From an uncultured Burkholderiales bacterium (GTDB lineage: Bacteria; Pseudomonadota; Gammaproteobacteria; Burkholderiales; Burkholderiaceae_C), in the NCBI GenBank assembly GCA_903838355.1, contig CAILYC010000014.1, positions 1 to 64,000 on the forward strand: a stretch of 64,000 nucleotides of DNA. The letters run 5' to 3'. The position numbers and the translations under genes are program-made. Below the pieces are notes generated by a model, which saw nothing but the letters and a program-made list of their open reading frames with translations, made no database searches and was not told the DNA's origin. Of this stretch, positions 26,583 through 35,149 are shown in pieces (position 1 is the first letter of the stretch; the number at the start of each line of letters is the position of its first letter).

Positions 26583-26613
26583 AATACCCAAGGCCTCAGG
26601 CATCAGGCCTTTG
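26583..26613. terminator. Inverted repeat between convergent ugd and the GT4 gene
   Basis: AAGGCCT and AGGCCTT arms separated by 8 nt overlap the stop codon of the glycosyltransferase gene. On the minus strand the arm is followed by GGGTATTTT, on the plus strand by no T tract. It is probably a weak terminator for the glycosyltransferase operon. Confidence 0.45.
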
Positions 26614-27607
26614 GCAGTTGGCGCAAGGCCCCAAAAAACTGGGCCGATGCAGCGGCCCAACTGAAGGTCTGAGCATGCGCCAAGACCCCATCGCGAGGGA
26701 TCAGCAAGGCGGCCAAACAAGCAGCCCTCAAGTCGGCATTGAGCACACCAGAAATGCCCTGCTTGACCACATCAATTGGGCCAGGCACAGGCAGTGCTGC
26801 GACTGGCGTGCCGCAGGCCATGGCTTCTAACATCACCAATCCAAAGGTGTCGGTCACACTGGTGAAAACAAAAACATCGGCGGCGCGGTAAAGGCTGGCC
26901 AGTTGTTGAGCATTTTGCATTCCAAACCAGCGCACCTTGGGGTAGGCTTGGCGCAAACGTTCCCCCTCAGGACCATCCCCAGCAACCCACTTTTCTCCTG
27001 GCAAATCAAGTTTTAAGAATTCATCGACTTGTTTTTCTACGGCCAATCGACCCACGTGCAAAAAGATGGGCCCGTCTCCTCTGGCCATGGTCTCCCCTTG
27101 TGGGCTAAATCGATCAAAATCCACGCCCCGACTCCAAACTTGAGGGGAGCGAAATCCTCTGGCCTTGAGATCACTGACGATGGCTGGGGTGGGCGCCAAA
27201 TTGGCTTGAGCCGCATTGTGAAATCGACGCAGCAAAGCGTAACTCCAAGATACGGGCAACTTAAATCGCATGTTCACGTATTCAGGAAACCGACTGTGAT
27301 AGGAGGTGGTAAAGGGCCAGCCACGCTTCATGGCCACATTCCTCGCCGCCCAGCCCAATGGGCCTTCTGTGGCAATGTGCAAGCAGTCTGGGGCAAACCG
27401 ATCTATGATTCTCTTGACAGCAGACTGGCCAGCCAATGCCAACGAAATCTCCGGATAGGTTGGGCAGGGGAAGGACTTGAAGAGCTTGGGCGTGATGAGC
27501 TCCACCTCATGGCCCATGCTTCGCAACTCCTGGGCGGTCATGGTGAGGGTGCGCACCACCCCATTGACTTGGGGCTCCCAGGCGTCGGTGACGATGAGAA
27601 TTTTCAT
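26603..27607 (-). CDS. GT4-family glycosyltransferase, candidate diacylglycerol glycosyltransferase (Agt-like)
   Basis: GT-B glycosyltransferase of 334 aa. The N-terminal domain opens MKILIVTDAWEPQVNGVVRT with the glycine loop typical of GT4, and HSRFPEYVNMR follows. The donor-binding half reads HVGRLAVEKQVDEFL and FTSVTDTFGLVMLEAMACG, where the first acidic residue of the E-x7-E motif is replaced by Asp/Thr as in SqdX/mannosyltransferase-type enzymes. It is downstream of olsB2-plcP2 (161 bp gap) on the same strand. In marine bacteria a PlcP gene next to such a GT4 enzyme (Agt) makes glucosyl- and glucuronosyl-diacylglycerol under phosphate stress. That assignment here is by analogy. Confidence 0.75.
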   Translation of the reverse strand: MKILIVTDAWEPQVNGVVRTLTMTAQELRSMGHEVELITPKLFKSFPCPTYPEISLALAGQSAVKRIIDRFAPDCLHIATEGPLGWAARNVAMKRGWPFTTSYHSRFPEYVNMRFKLPVSWSYALLRRFHNAAQANLAPTPAIVSDLKARGFRSPQVWSRGVDFDRFSPQGETMARGDGPIFLHVGRLAVEKQVDEFLKLDLPGEKWVAGDGPEGERLRQAYPKVRWFGMQNAQQLASLYRAADVFVFTSVTDTFGLVMLEAMACGTPVAALPVPGPIDVVKQGISGVLNADLRAACLAALLIPRDGVLAHAQTFSWAAASAQFFGALRQLPKA

Positions 27608-27768
27608 GGGTTGTCCAGTTCAGCAAAGTGGGTCAAGTTTCAAGGCATCGGGCGGTGTTTCGAATGTTTTGCACTTCACCATCAACTCAATTCAATCAAA
27701 ACTCTACAGGCGCGAAGATTGCAAGTGTCTGCTTGCTTAGACGAGATCACAACAAAGAAATTTGTATT

Positions 27769-28536
27769 TTAGGATATAACTGGGGTCAAGGCCTTCACGT
27801 GCTCGACCAATTGGTCCCAATAAATAATCTCCAACTGACCATCCATATGCTCGACCAAGGCGGTTCGACTCTCGACCCAGTCGCCATCATTGCAGTATAA
27901 AACGCCATCAATGTCCCTGATCTCGGCATGATGGATGTGACCACACACCACGCCTTGATAACCGCGTCGTTTGGCCTCCTTGGCCACCGCCACTTCGAAC
28001 TCATTGATGAATCCCACAGCTTGCTTGACCTTGTGTTTTAAAAAGGCAGAAAGGGACCAATAGGGCAAGCCCAATTTAGCTCGCAAAATATTGTAATAAC
28101 GGTTGAGCTTCAAAGTGAGTTCGTACAAGTAGTCGCCCACATAAGCCAGCCACTTGGCGTATTTCACCACCGCATCAAAGAAGTCGCCGTGAATGAGCCA
28201 GAGCACTTTTCCATTGGCTGTCGTGTGGGTGGTCTCCTTGAGCACCTCCACACCGCCAAAATGATGCTGTACAAAGTTGCGGGCAAACTCGTCGTGATTA
28301 CCGGGCACATAAACCACGTGACAGCCTTTCCTGGCCATGCGAAGAAGCTTTTGAATCACATCATTGTGGGCTTGTGGCCAAAACCACTTTCGCCTCAATT
28401 GCCAACCGTCAACAATGTCACCAATCAAGTACATGTGCTCACAATCATTTTCTCGTAGAAAGTCGAGCAATGACTCGGCCTGACAACCTTGGGTTCCCAA
28501 GTGAACATCGGAAATAAAGATGGCACGGTAATGCAT
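27769..28536 (-). CDS. plcP: PlcP-like phospholipase C, copy 2 (calcineurin-type phosphoesterase)
   Basis: 255 aa, the same length as copy 1 and closely similar throughout. Metal-binding motifs are DVHLG, GDIVDGW, GNHDEFAR, IHGDFFD and GHIHHA, with the PlcP signatures DGWQLRRKWFWPQ and YCNDGDWVES. I take the ATG at 28536, which shares one base with the olsB2 stop (TGATG). An upstream in-frame ATG at 28599 lies inside olsB2. Expected reaction: hydrolysis of phosphatidylcholine or phosphatidylethanolamine to diacylglycerol plus a phospho-head-group. It stands directly upstream of the GT4 glycosyltransferase that could use the diacylglycerol. Confidence 0.82.
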   Translation of the reverse strand: MHYRAIFISDVHLGTQGCQAESLLDFLRENDCEHMYLIGDIVDGWQLRRKWFWPQAHNDVIQKLLRMARKGCHVVYVPGNHDEFARNFVQHHFGGVEVLKETTHTTANGKVLWLIHGDFFDAVVKYAKWLAYVGDYLYELTLKLNRYYNILRAKLGLPYWSLSAFLKHKVKQAVGFINEFEVAVAKEAKRRGYQGVVCGHIHHAEIRDIDGVLYCNDGDWVESRTALVEHMDGQLEIIYWDQLVEHVKALTPVIS

Positions 28537-29546
28537 CAATTTCTCAATAGAGATGAAGAGCAGGCGAGCAAGTCTTGGGTGCGCATCATCAAGGCCCAAT
28601 GAATGGCACCGTGCTCACGACTCCAACAGGGTTGACCCATCACTTTGGCACCCAATTGAAGATAAGTTCGCAGGGGTTCTGAGGGGGACACATCAAGACC
28701 GTTTAAATTTGCGTCATTGGTCTTCCCACCTGGAATTTGTTCGCGATAAGTCACCCCATCGTCTTTGAGCGCATTCAATGGGTTGCGCGCTCGCAAATGA
28801 AATTCAAATGGACACAAATACCGCTCCCGAATATGCTGCCACAGTTCGCGCGTGTCATCAATGGAGGGCCTCTTCAATGCCAGCCCAACCTCGGGCATCG
28901 TGGCAGAATCCTCAGCAAGGACCTCTTGGGCCATGCAAACCACCATCAACAGTTGATTGCTTTGAACAAAGCCCAGGACCTGTTCTTGCAATAAACGCAA
29001 GAGGCGTCTTTGCGCAGAAGCTTTCAAGCTCGGATGAATGCAGACCCGGCCGAGCTCCAGCACTTTGCTTCGCCATGCTCGTATCCGAGTCAAATCAAAA
29101 TCATGTTCCAACTCAAGTCCACCCACCCTCTTGGCCTGGGCAGGGGTCAATAAGCGACATGCGGCGACGACCGCTCCAGTCAAACCATCCTTGACCATGA
29201 TATGTTCACAATACCCGTCAAAAATATCTTGCACCAAGCTTTGGGGATGAAAGTCTTCAACTGGGCTTGTGATGCCAGTGAAGGTCGACTTGGTAGCGTT
29301 TCGGTGGTGAGCAACTTGGGCGCGAAAGATTTGAATCTCATGCAATTGTTCTTCTTGCCTGACCCAGAGCAAGGAGAATTGCGTTGTTAGGTTATTGCTT
29401 TGACCCCTCAGTGTCTGCGCAAAATTCATTGCAGCAGAACTGCCGGTGAAGATGGATTCGTCAAGACTGGCGCGTTGGTTGGACGACTGATGCGGGGGAA
29501 AATGAGGACTGAGTTCTAAACCGTGGGTATCAGGGATGGGGGACAT
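28536..29546 (-). CDS. OlsB-like GNAT N-acyltransferase, copy 2
   Basis: 336 aa, longer and more divergent than copy 1. Shared elements are FDGYCEHIMVKD, a VVAACRLLTPAQAKRVGG strand (compare VGTYRVLTPVQSKRMGG in copy 1), VLELGRVCIHPSLKA, and the C-terminal LRTYLQLGAKVMGQPCW matching the end of copy 1. The N-terminal 60-70 residues are unlike copy 1 and have no recognised domain. No clear ribosome binding site precedes the ATG. The stop overlaps plcP2. Acceptor could be ornithine, glutamine or another amino acid. Confidence 0.72.
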   Translation of the reverse strand: MSPIPDTHGLELSPHFPPHQSSNQRASLDESIFTGSSAAMNFAQTLRGQSNNLTTQFSLLWVRQEEQLHEIQIFRAQVAHHRNATKSTFTGITSPVEDFHPQSLVQDIFDGYCEHIMVKDGLTGAVVAACRLLTPAQAKRVGGLELEHDFDLTRIRAWRSKVLELGRVCIHPSLKASAQRRLLRLLQEQVLGFVQSNQLLMVVCMAQEVLAEDSATMPEVGLALKRPSIDDTRELWQHIRERYLCPFEFHLRARNPLNALKDDGVTYREQIPGGKTNDANLNGLDVSPSEPLRTYLQLGAKVMGQPCWSREHGAIHWALMMRTQDLLACSSSLLRN

Positions 29547-29575
29547 GCAATGTTTTTTGTAGATTGGCTTAAAAA

Positions 29576-29609
29576 ATTATCTGAGCGCTGTGTGAAAGTT
29601 TGATGTCAC
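29576..29609 (-). promoter_or_regulatory. Pho box and -10 upstream of olsB2-plcP2-GT4
   Basis: On the minus strand GTGACAT (29609-29603) and CTTTCAC (29598-29592) with a 4-bp spacer, about five matches each. Exactly 10 bp later stands GATAAT (29581-29576), a 5/6 -10 hexamer. The predicted transcript start is about 20 bp before the olsB2 ATG. Confidence 0.7.
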
Positions 29610-29738
29610 GCCCCGTTTCTTGGGTTGGACATGAAACATTCGAAGCGTCTTGGTTTTGACAAAAGACTTTCGAATTCTGTGGACAACCATACCCTTTAAC
29701 CCAGGCGCACTGAACGTTCCCCGGATTCATTTTGAACA

Positions 29739-30242
29739 TCATGGATTGGACCGTATCCATTGAACCGGGTAGGGCTGTGGAGCGGGAGTCCAAGCGGGCG
29801 ACTGCGTCTCTACGACCGTATAACTGGGGCAGGCATAGCGCTCAATGTCACGAGCATCGAGTGGAAACGAGTTGCAATTGGAAAAACGCCTAAAGGGCGA
29901 GTGATAAATACCGCACTGGAATTCTTCTTCACTGGTTTGCTCCAGAAACACACAGCGCTTGTCCAAGCAACAGTTGCCGCACTTGATGCAAGAGCCCTCG
30001 ATGGTGGGGGGGATCACCGCCTCGATAGAGACCACATCCTTGAAATAGTGCGCAATGGGGCCTTCACGCAAGGCTTGGATGTAGATTCTGAGCTTTTTGA
30101 GCGTTTGCCAATATTGCAAAGCAAAGCGAGGTTTTAAAAACGCCAAACTGATCAATAGGGGAAGGACGGGCATCAGAACGTAAAAAACGCCAATACTAAG
30201 TTTGGTGGCCAAAGTAGCCAATAGATTTTTGAAAATTTCCAC
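29739..30242 (-). CDS. Membrane-anchored cysteine-cluster protein (YkgJ-like)
   Basis: 167-aa protein of unknown function with a GTG start. Residues 14-36 form a membrane helix. The C-terminal half carries C85-x2-C88-x2-C91-C92-x4-C97 plus C110, C123 and C138, an arrangement like the YkgJ/UPF0153 family that probably binds zinc or an iron-sulfur cluster. The last 25 residues are Pro-rich. It has its own Pho box and lies between the BtaA/GNAT pair and the olsB2-plcP2 pair, so a part in phosphate-stress lipid replacement is likely, but no activity can be named. Confidence 0.7.
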   Translation of the reverse strand: MEIFKNLLATLATKLSIGVFYVLMPVLPLLISLAFLKPRFALQYWQTLKKLRIYIQALREGPIAHYFKDVVSIEAVIPPTIEGSCIKCGNCCLDKRCVFLEQTSEEEFQCGIYHSPFRRFSNCNSFPLDARDIERYACPSYTVVETQSPAWTPAPQPYPVQWIRSNP

Positions 30243-30268
30243 ACCTTCTGATCAATGATTTAGGATGG

Positions 30269-30302
30269 ACTTTATGCAGATTTGGTGACAATTGTGTGAA
30301 TA
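30269..30302 (-). promoter_or_regulatory. Pho box and -10 upstream of the cysteine-cluster gene
   Basis: On the minus strand TATTCAC (30302-30296) and TTGTCAC (30291-30285) with a 4-bp spacer. TAAAGT (30274-30269) follows after exactly 10 bp and is identical to the -10 of the porin-pstS2 promoter. Confidence 0.75.
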
Positions 30303-30350
30303 TTCACACCTAAAACCCCTCAACCTACACAAAACTCATTTAAATTGAAA

Positions 30351-31385
30351 TCAAGCCCCCCACGCGATTAAATCAAGGTGACTTAAGCGTGAACCCCACA
30401 ACTCCAAGCACCCCAAAAGCCTGGCTTTCCAATGGAAGTAACTCTGGGGCGGCTTGACCAAGGTGTATTCCAAGTGAGGCTGTCCGCCTCTTTTTCGTTT
30501 AAATTCGCCTGCACCAGAGCTGTAATTGAGCAGCAAACCCCGCCGCAAAGTCAATCGGAAGATTTCCACAAACAGCGCGCGGTATAAACCCAAATCGACG
30601 GGGCCTAAATCGTAGCCCAAGGCTGGCACCGTGAGCGTGTCGCCCACCTGGTGCAACAGTGCAAAGGCCTGTATGCGACCCTGCGCATTTTTCATCACCA
30701 AACATGTCATCCTAGCCTCATTGACCATATCTGCAAAAAAACACGGTGTGTACTTGGCGTTAAAGGGGCCGTGCTTGAGAATATAAATACGCTCGTAGAG
30801 CATTTGCAAGTGCTGCGACTCTTCAGATGTGAGCTTGGACAATATTTCACATTGGAGGTCTAGTTTTTCTCGCCCCTTCATGTCTCGCATCAATTGGGAC
30901 GATTTCTTATTTGCGCCTTGGCGCAAATCAAACTCATACACCACCCTGGCGGGCAAGGCATAAAAACCAAAACCCTTGAGCTGCTTCAATAAGTCGGCGT
31001 GGTGTTGAACTTGCACATTCCTGACAAATATAAAACGGTGGGGCTGCGCCTTGATCACACGCGCACAAAGCTCAGGGATGCGTTTTAACTGCTCGGGCGT
31101 CCAAATATTGGTAGAAATCGGGAAGTTGGCAATCACGCATTGGTGACCCATTCCCAATGAATTGGCCCAGCGGCCCAATGCGTGCAGCGCCCAAGACAAC
31201 AGTCGGTGGCGCTCAATTTCATGAGCCGCATAATCAAACCATGCGATTTTGGGCGAGGTGATGAAACATTGTTCTTCGATCCCCCTGCCCTCAGAAACCG
31301 TCACCGCCAAGGGCTCGCCCAAGTCACACCAGGACAAAGTCGCACCCGCATTTTCCATCCAGTCGCTCAATTCACGAGGGCGCAC
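30351..31385 (-). CDS. GNAT/FemAB-like acyltransferase-fold protein, function unknown
   Basis: About 344 aa. The open frame extends 219 bp further upstream inside btaA, so the true start must be internal. I favour the GTG at 31385, 18 bp after the btaA stop; the ATG at 31358 is the alternative. The C-terminal half has a GNAT/FemX-type pattern: AQGRIQAFALLHQVGDTLTVPALGYD and LLLNYSSGAGEFKRKRGG, the latter typical of aminoacyl- or acyl-transferring GNAT proteins. Directly downstream of btaA, it may act on the amino group of the BtaA product. That is inference. Confidence 0.65.
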   Translation of the reverse strand: MRPRELSDWMENAGATLSWCDLGEPLAVTVSEGRGIEEQCFITSPKIAWFDYAAHEIERHRLLSWALHALGRWANSLGMGHQCVIANFPISTNIWTPEQLKRIPELCARVIKAQPHRFIFVRNVQVQHHADLLKQLKGFGFYALPARVVYEFDLRQGANKKSSQLMRDMKGREKLDLQCEILSKLTSEESQHLQMLYERIYILKHGPFNAKYTPCFFADMVNEARMTCLVMKNAQGRIQAFALLHQVGDTLTVPALGYDLGPVDLGLYRALFVEIFRLTLRRGLLLNYSSGAGEFKRKRGGQPHLEYTLVKPPQSYFHWKARLLGCLELWGSRLSHLDLIAWGA

Positions 31386-31402
31386 GATGAAGCGCTGTTG
31401 AG

Positions 31403-32644
31403 CTACGCTTGCAAGCGATACAGATGAAAGGCGCCATAGACTCCTGAACGGTCCTGGGGGCCCAAAGAGTCGCTCAGCGCATCGTCTCGACGCCAACGCT
31501 GTCCCAACTCTGGAGTCAAACTGGCCTCCACGGGAGAAAGAGTCCCCGCAGTTCTGAAGATCACGCGCGCCCCAGGTTTGGACGCTTTCGTGATCGCTTG
31601 CCAAAGTGCCGTGACCTCGGATGGCGACATCCAGTCTTGGGCATCGAGCAAGTTGACAATGTCCACCGACTGCGCGCCCATCTGGTTCAATTTGTCGCGG
31701 ATATTGTTTTGCTCAATATCCAACTTCTCAATAGAGGCGCGCAATATCCCATAATTTTCTCGCTTCAAATAGGCGGGCAAAGGCCCGCGAGCGCCATCAT
31801 CGTATTTTCTGGCAAAAGCCTGCCAAGCAAAATAATTATCAGCCACAGGCGCCACAGTGGCCAAGTGGCGTGCACGCTGTTTTAAAATTTCCGACATGTT
31901 TTGAGGAATATTGTCACACAGCACCATGTGTTGGCTCGGTGGTATGCCCAAGTTGTAGAGGGCATAGGGGCTGCTGCATATCTTGGTGACCAATCGATTG
32001 TCAAATATTTTCGCCACATGCTGATCGAACCACTGGGCTTGGTCTTCTACTGTTTTTTGCAACAACAAGTCTGAGAGCTTGACACGGTGGAGCTTGGCGG
32101 CCAAATGGATCACTCCAATGATTTGTCCCAGGAGGCCAAACTTGTAAAACCCTTTGGCAAACATTTGAATGCGTTTGAACCCAAAGGTGGCATGCTCCCA
32201 ATAGTCGCGACTGGTTTCGTCGAGCTGTGAGCGGATGATGTTGTGATAAATGCGCACATTGCTGCTGGACTTGGCAACACCAAAAAACCGATAAAAATCA
32301 TCGTGCGAGTCCAAAGACTTGATGGCCGCGCGTTTCAATTGAAGCAAAGCAATGTGCGCATGGTTCAAATCCACCACAGAAATTTTGGCCGGATGCTCCA
32401 TCAGATAACTCAAGGCATTGCATCCCCCGCTGGCGATGGTGAGCATGTGGTCGGTGCTTTTGATCTCGAGCGCTTGGATGTCAATTTGAGGGTCTTCCCA
32501 AATTTGGGTGTAGACCAAACGGTCAAACCACAACGCAAAGAGCTTGTCCTTCAAACTGGTCTTGTCTTTGTGACCAAAGACCGCACTGCCAACCAAAGAC
32601 TTTGATTTTTTCAAACTCAGCGGTGGATTTGAAAGCATATTCAT
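31403..32644 (-). CDS. btaA: BtaA-like S-adenosylmethionine:diacylglycerol 3-amino-3-carboxypropyl transferase
   Basis: 413 aa, the usual length of BtaA (DUF3419). BtaA transfers the aminocarboxypropyl group of SAM to diacylglycerol, giving diacylglyceryl-homoserine, the precursor of the phosphorus-free betaine lipid DGTS. Family blocks are YTQIWEDPQIDIQAL, HMLTIASGGCNALSYL as the SAM-binding loop, VVDLNHAHIALLQLKRAA, and PSQHMVLCDNIPQ in the second half. The usual partner BtaB (N-methyltransferase) is not in this window. The next gene is a GNAT-like protein instead. A three-unit Pho box precedes it. Confidence 0.85.
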   Translation of the reverse strand: MNMLSNPPLSLKKSKSLVGSAVFGHKDKTSLKDKLFALWFDRLVYTQIWEDPQIDIQALEIKSTDHMLTIASGGCNALSYLMEHPAKISVVDLNHAHIALLQLKRAAIKSLDSHDDFYRFFGVAKSSSNVRIYHNIIRSQLDETSRDYWEHATFGFKRIQMFAKGFYKFGLLGQIIGVIHLAAKLHRVKLSDLLLQKTVEDQAQWFDQHVAKIFDNRLVTKICSSPYALYNLGIPPSQHMVLCDNIPQNMSEILKQRARHLATVAPVADNYFAWQAFARKYDDGARGPLPAYLKRENYGILRASIEKLDIEQNNIRDKLNQMGAQSVDIVNLLDAQDWMSPSEVTALWQAITKASKPGARVIFRTAGTLSPVEASLTPELGQRWRRDDALSDSLGPQDRSGVYGAFHLYRLQA

Positions 32645-32709
32645 GGGCTGGCAGATTCCTTTCGCAATGACTGCAAAAGTAAATTATCAGCACCACATAT
32701 TTCAAAGCC

Positions 32710-32738
32710 ATGAAGCTTCGATGACGCTTCGGTGACCC
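32710..32738 (-). promoter_or_regulatory. Candidate Pho box upstream of btaA
   Basis: Three units at 11-bp intervals on the minus strand: GGGTCAC (32738-32732), GCGTCAT (32727-32721) and GCTTCAT (32716-32710), with CGAA spacers. The -10 at the expected distance is weak (TATGTG, 32699-32694). A better GATAAT lies 21 bp after the box. The repeats are clear, promoter strength is not. Confidence 0.65.
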
Positions 32739-32856
32739 ATCTCACTAAAAGCTTGACCCAGGTCAAGAATACCAAAGACAAGCGCATTCAAGTGTGTTTA
32801 GAAATGAAGGCCCGCGTTGGTGTTACCCGCCATATTCCATCCCAAGCCGTGCATTG

Positions 32857-34194
32857 TCAGACCCACTGGCTTAGATACTGGGCAGTGTCTTGAGCGACAC
32901 TCCTCTGGGACGCCTCGACCATGACCCGCACCAAGGGCTCGGTGCCGCTTGCCCGAATGAGCACACGACCCAAGTTGCCAAGGCGCTGGGTTGCATCTTC
33001 TTGGGCCTGAAGAAGTTGTGCGCTGGGTGTCCACGGCGCTTTGTGAGTCAACTTCACATTCAAGAGCACCTGTGGAAAAAGGTCGATGCCATGGAGCAAC
33101 TGCGCCGGTGTTTTTTGAGACCTGAGGCATGACTCCAACACTTGCAGCGCACTGATCATGCCGTCTCCGGTGGAGTGTTTATCGAGCACCAACAAGTGGC
33201 CTGAGCCTTCGCCTCCTAAAACCCAACCTTTTTCATGCAAAGCTTCCAGCACATAGCGGTCCCCCACTTGGGTGCGGATGAACTCAAGCCCGAGCGCTTT
33301 GATGGCGTTCTCGATTGCCATATTGGTCATGAGCGTGCCCGCGACACCTTGGAGTGATTCACCACTGGCGACACGCTGTGAAGCGATGAGGTAGAGCAGT
33401 TCATCGCCATCAAAGAGCCTGCCCGAGGCGTCCACCATTTGCAGGCGATCGGCGTCACCGTCGAGCGCAATGCCAAAGTCGGCTTGGTTCGCTTTGACCG
33501 CCTCCACCAACGCCTCGGGGTGGGTCGCACCGACACCTTCGTTGATGTTGAGCCCATTGGGAGAACAGCCCAAAGACACCACTTGGGCGCCCAACTCATG
33601 AAAGACATTGGGGGCAATTTGATAGGCCGCACCATGGGCCGCATCGACCACGATTTTGAGGCCCTTAAGAGTCAAGTCGCTGCCGAAATTGGATTTACAA
33701 AATTCAATGTAGCGACCTTGCGCATCGTTCAAGCGTCGGGTCTTACCCAAAGACGCGGAGTCCACCCATTGCGGTTCTTCTTTCATGAGGCTCTCCACTT
33801 CGAGCTCCCACTCGTCGCTCAATTTATTGCCCTTGTCAGAGAAGAACTTGATGCCGTTGTCATCGAATTTATTGTGGCTCGCGCTGATCACCACCCCAAG
33901 GTTCGCGCGTTGTGCGCGCGTCAAATAGGCCACTCCGGGTGTGGGCAAGGGCCCCAAAAGGAGCACATCCACACCGGCCGAATTGAAACCCGACTCCAAT
34001 GCAGACTCGAGCATGTAGCCCGAGATTCGGGTGTCTTTGCCAATCAAAACGGTGGGTCTGGCGTCGGTTTTTTTCAGCACACGCCCCACACAATGGGCCA
34101 ACTTTAAAATGAAGTCTGGGGTGATGGGAGACTGACCCACGCGTCCACGAATGCCATCGGTGCCAAAGTATTGTCGTTTTTTCGAGTTGTTCAT
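32857..34194 (-). CDS. glmM: Phosphoglucosamine mutase GlmM
   Basis: Converts glucosamine-6-phosphate to glucosamine-1-phosphate for UDP-GlcNAc, peptidoglycan and lipid A (445 aa). The active-site phosphoserine is in [12 protein letters not shown] near residue 102, the metal-binding loop is DGDADR, and the sugar loop reads GGEGSGHL. The phosphate-binding loop is [12 protein letters not shown]. The ATG at 34194 overlaps the folP stop by 4 bp (ATGA). Confidence 0.97.
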   Translation of the reverse strand: MNNSKKRQYFGTDGIRGRVGQSPITPDFILKLAHCVGRVLKKTDARPTVLIGKDTRISGYMLESALESGFNSAGVDVLLLGPLPTPGVAYLTRAQRANLGVVISASHNKFDDNGIKFFSDKGNKLSDEWELEVESLMKEEPQWVDSASLGKTRRLNDAQGRYIEFCKSNFGSDLTLKGLKIVVDAAHGAAYQIAPNVFHELGAQVVSLGCSPNGLNINEGVGATHPEALVEAVKANQADFGIALDGDADRLQMVDASGRLFDGDELLYLIASQRVASGESLQGVAGTLMTNMAIENAIKALGLEFIRTQVGDRYVLEALHEKGWVLGGEGSGHLLVLDKHSTGDGMISALQVLESCLRSQKTPAQLLHGIDLFPQVLLNVKLTHKAPWTPSAQLLQAQEDATQRLGNLGRVLIRASGTEPLVRVMVEASQRSVAQDTAQYLSQWV

Positions 34195-35075
34195 GGTTTT
34201 GATTTTAGTTCTCCCGAGTGTGCGTGGTCCTCGCGCCTTTGGGCGAGCCACACGGCTCGCGCCGCCAGCGTCTCAGCCACATCGTGCACGCGCTGCACTT
34301 GAGCACCCCGCTCCATGGCGAGCACCGCGGCGGCCACACTGGGAATGAGCCGCTCATCCACTTCTAGTCCCGTGACCGAGCCCAGGGAGGATTTTCTGGA
34401 CCACCCCACCATCAAGGGCAAGCCGCGCACGTGCAAGTGCCCTTGATGGGCCAAGAGCTCAAAGTTTTGCTCGGTCGTTTTGCCAAAACCAATGCCTGGA
34501 TCCAACATCAAGCGTGAAAGTGCAATCCCCTGCCCTTCACAAGCCTGGATGCGTTCGCTCAAAAATGCCTGGACCTGAGGAATGACTGAACCCTGCATTG
34601 GGCACACTTGCATGGTTTGTGGTGTTCCATGCATGTGCATCAAGCACAAGCCACAGCGGGCTGCCCGCAGCACCTCCAAGGCGCCGGGCAGCCGAGCGGC
34701 CATCACATCGTTGATGATGTCGACCCCCATCTCCAGGGCCCGCTTCATGATGCCTGGCTTGTATGTATCGACCGAGATCGGATGCCCCCACCTGAGGACC
34801 TCTTCAAGCACGGGCGCCAACCGGGCCCACTCGATGTCTTCATCCAAGGCCTGGGCACCGGGGCGGGTGGATTCTGCGCCCAAGTCCAAAATATCGGCAC
34901 CCGCTGCCAACTGAGACTGGGCAAGCTCAATGGACAGCCGTGTCAAGGCAAGGCGGCTTGCCTCGTTGATGTTGAGTGCGGTCGAAAAAGAATCAGGAGT
35001 GATGTTGACAATGCCCATCACCAGGGGAGAGGACACGTCAAGCTCAAAACGCGTGGTTTGCCAATGCCGGTTCAT
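34191..35075 (-). CDS. folP: Dihydropteroate synthase FolP
   Basis: Joins p-aminobenzoate to the pterin pyrophosphate in folate synthesis (294 aa). The signatures are [13 protein letters not shown] near residue 19 and [14 protein letters not shown] near 60. GWSRKSSLG, containing the conserved S-R-K, and the terminal RVHDV motif are present. It sits between ftsH and glmM, the conserved proteobacterial order, and is coupled to glmM. Confidence 0.97.
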   Translation of the reverse strand: MNRHWQTTRFELDVSSPLVMGIVNITPDSFSTALNINEASRLALTRLSIELAQSQLAAGADILDLGAESTRPGAQALDEDIEWARLAPVLEEVLRWGHPISVDTYKPGIMKRALEMGVDIINDVMAARLPGALEVLRAARCGLCLMHMHGTPQTMQVCPMQGSVIPQVQAFLSERIQACEGQGIALSRLMLDPGIGFGKTTEQNFELLAHQGHLHVRGLPLMVGWSRKSSLGSVTGLEVDERLIPSVAAAVLAMERGAQVQRVHDVAETLAARAVWLAQRREDHAHSGELKSKP

Positions 35076-35149
35076 GGCTCAAAGAACCCTCATGGATGTC
35101 AAACCCCACTGCAGCGTTGTCTCAAAGTTTTCGAGAGAACGCCAAGTGT

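Noticed and set aside
27608-27768. Separate Pho promoter for the GT4 glycosyltransferase
   Set aside because: No spaced TGTCA-like repeats found in the 161-bp gap, only a small GCAAG/CTTGC hairpin. Co-transcription with plcP2 is simpler.
29569-29793. 74-aa cysteine-containing frame between the YkgJ-like gene and olsB2
   Set aside because: It overlaps the end of the upstream gene, has no ribosome binding site, and runs through the olsB2 Pho box. Probably chance.
30351-31604. 417-aa reading for the GNAT-like gene
   Set aside because: The first 73 codons lie inside btaA. The family-like sequence begins after the btaA stop, so an internal start is used.
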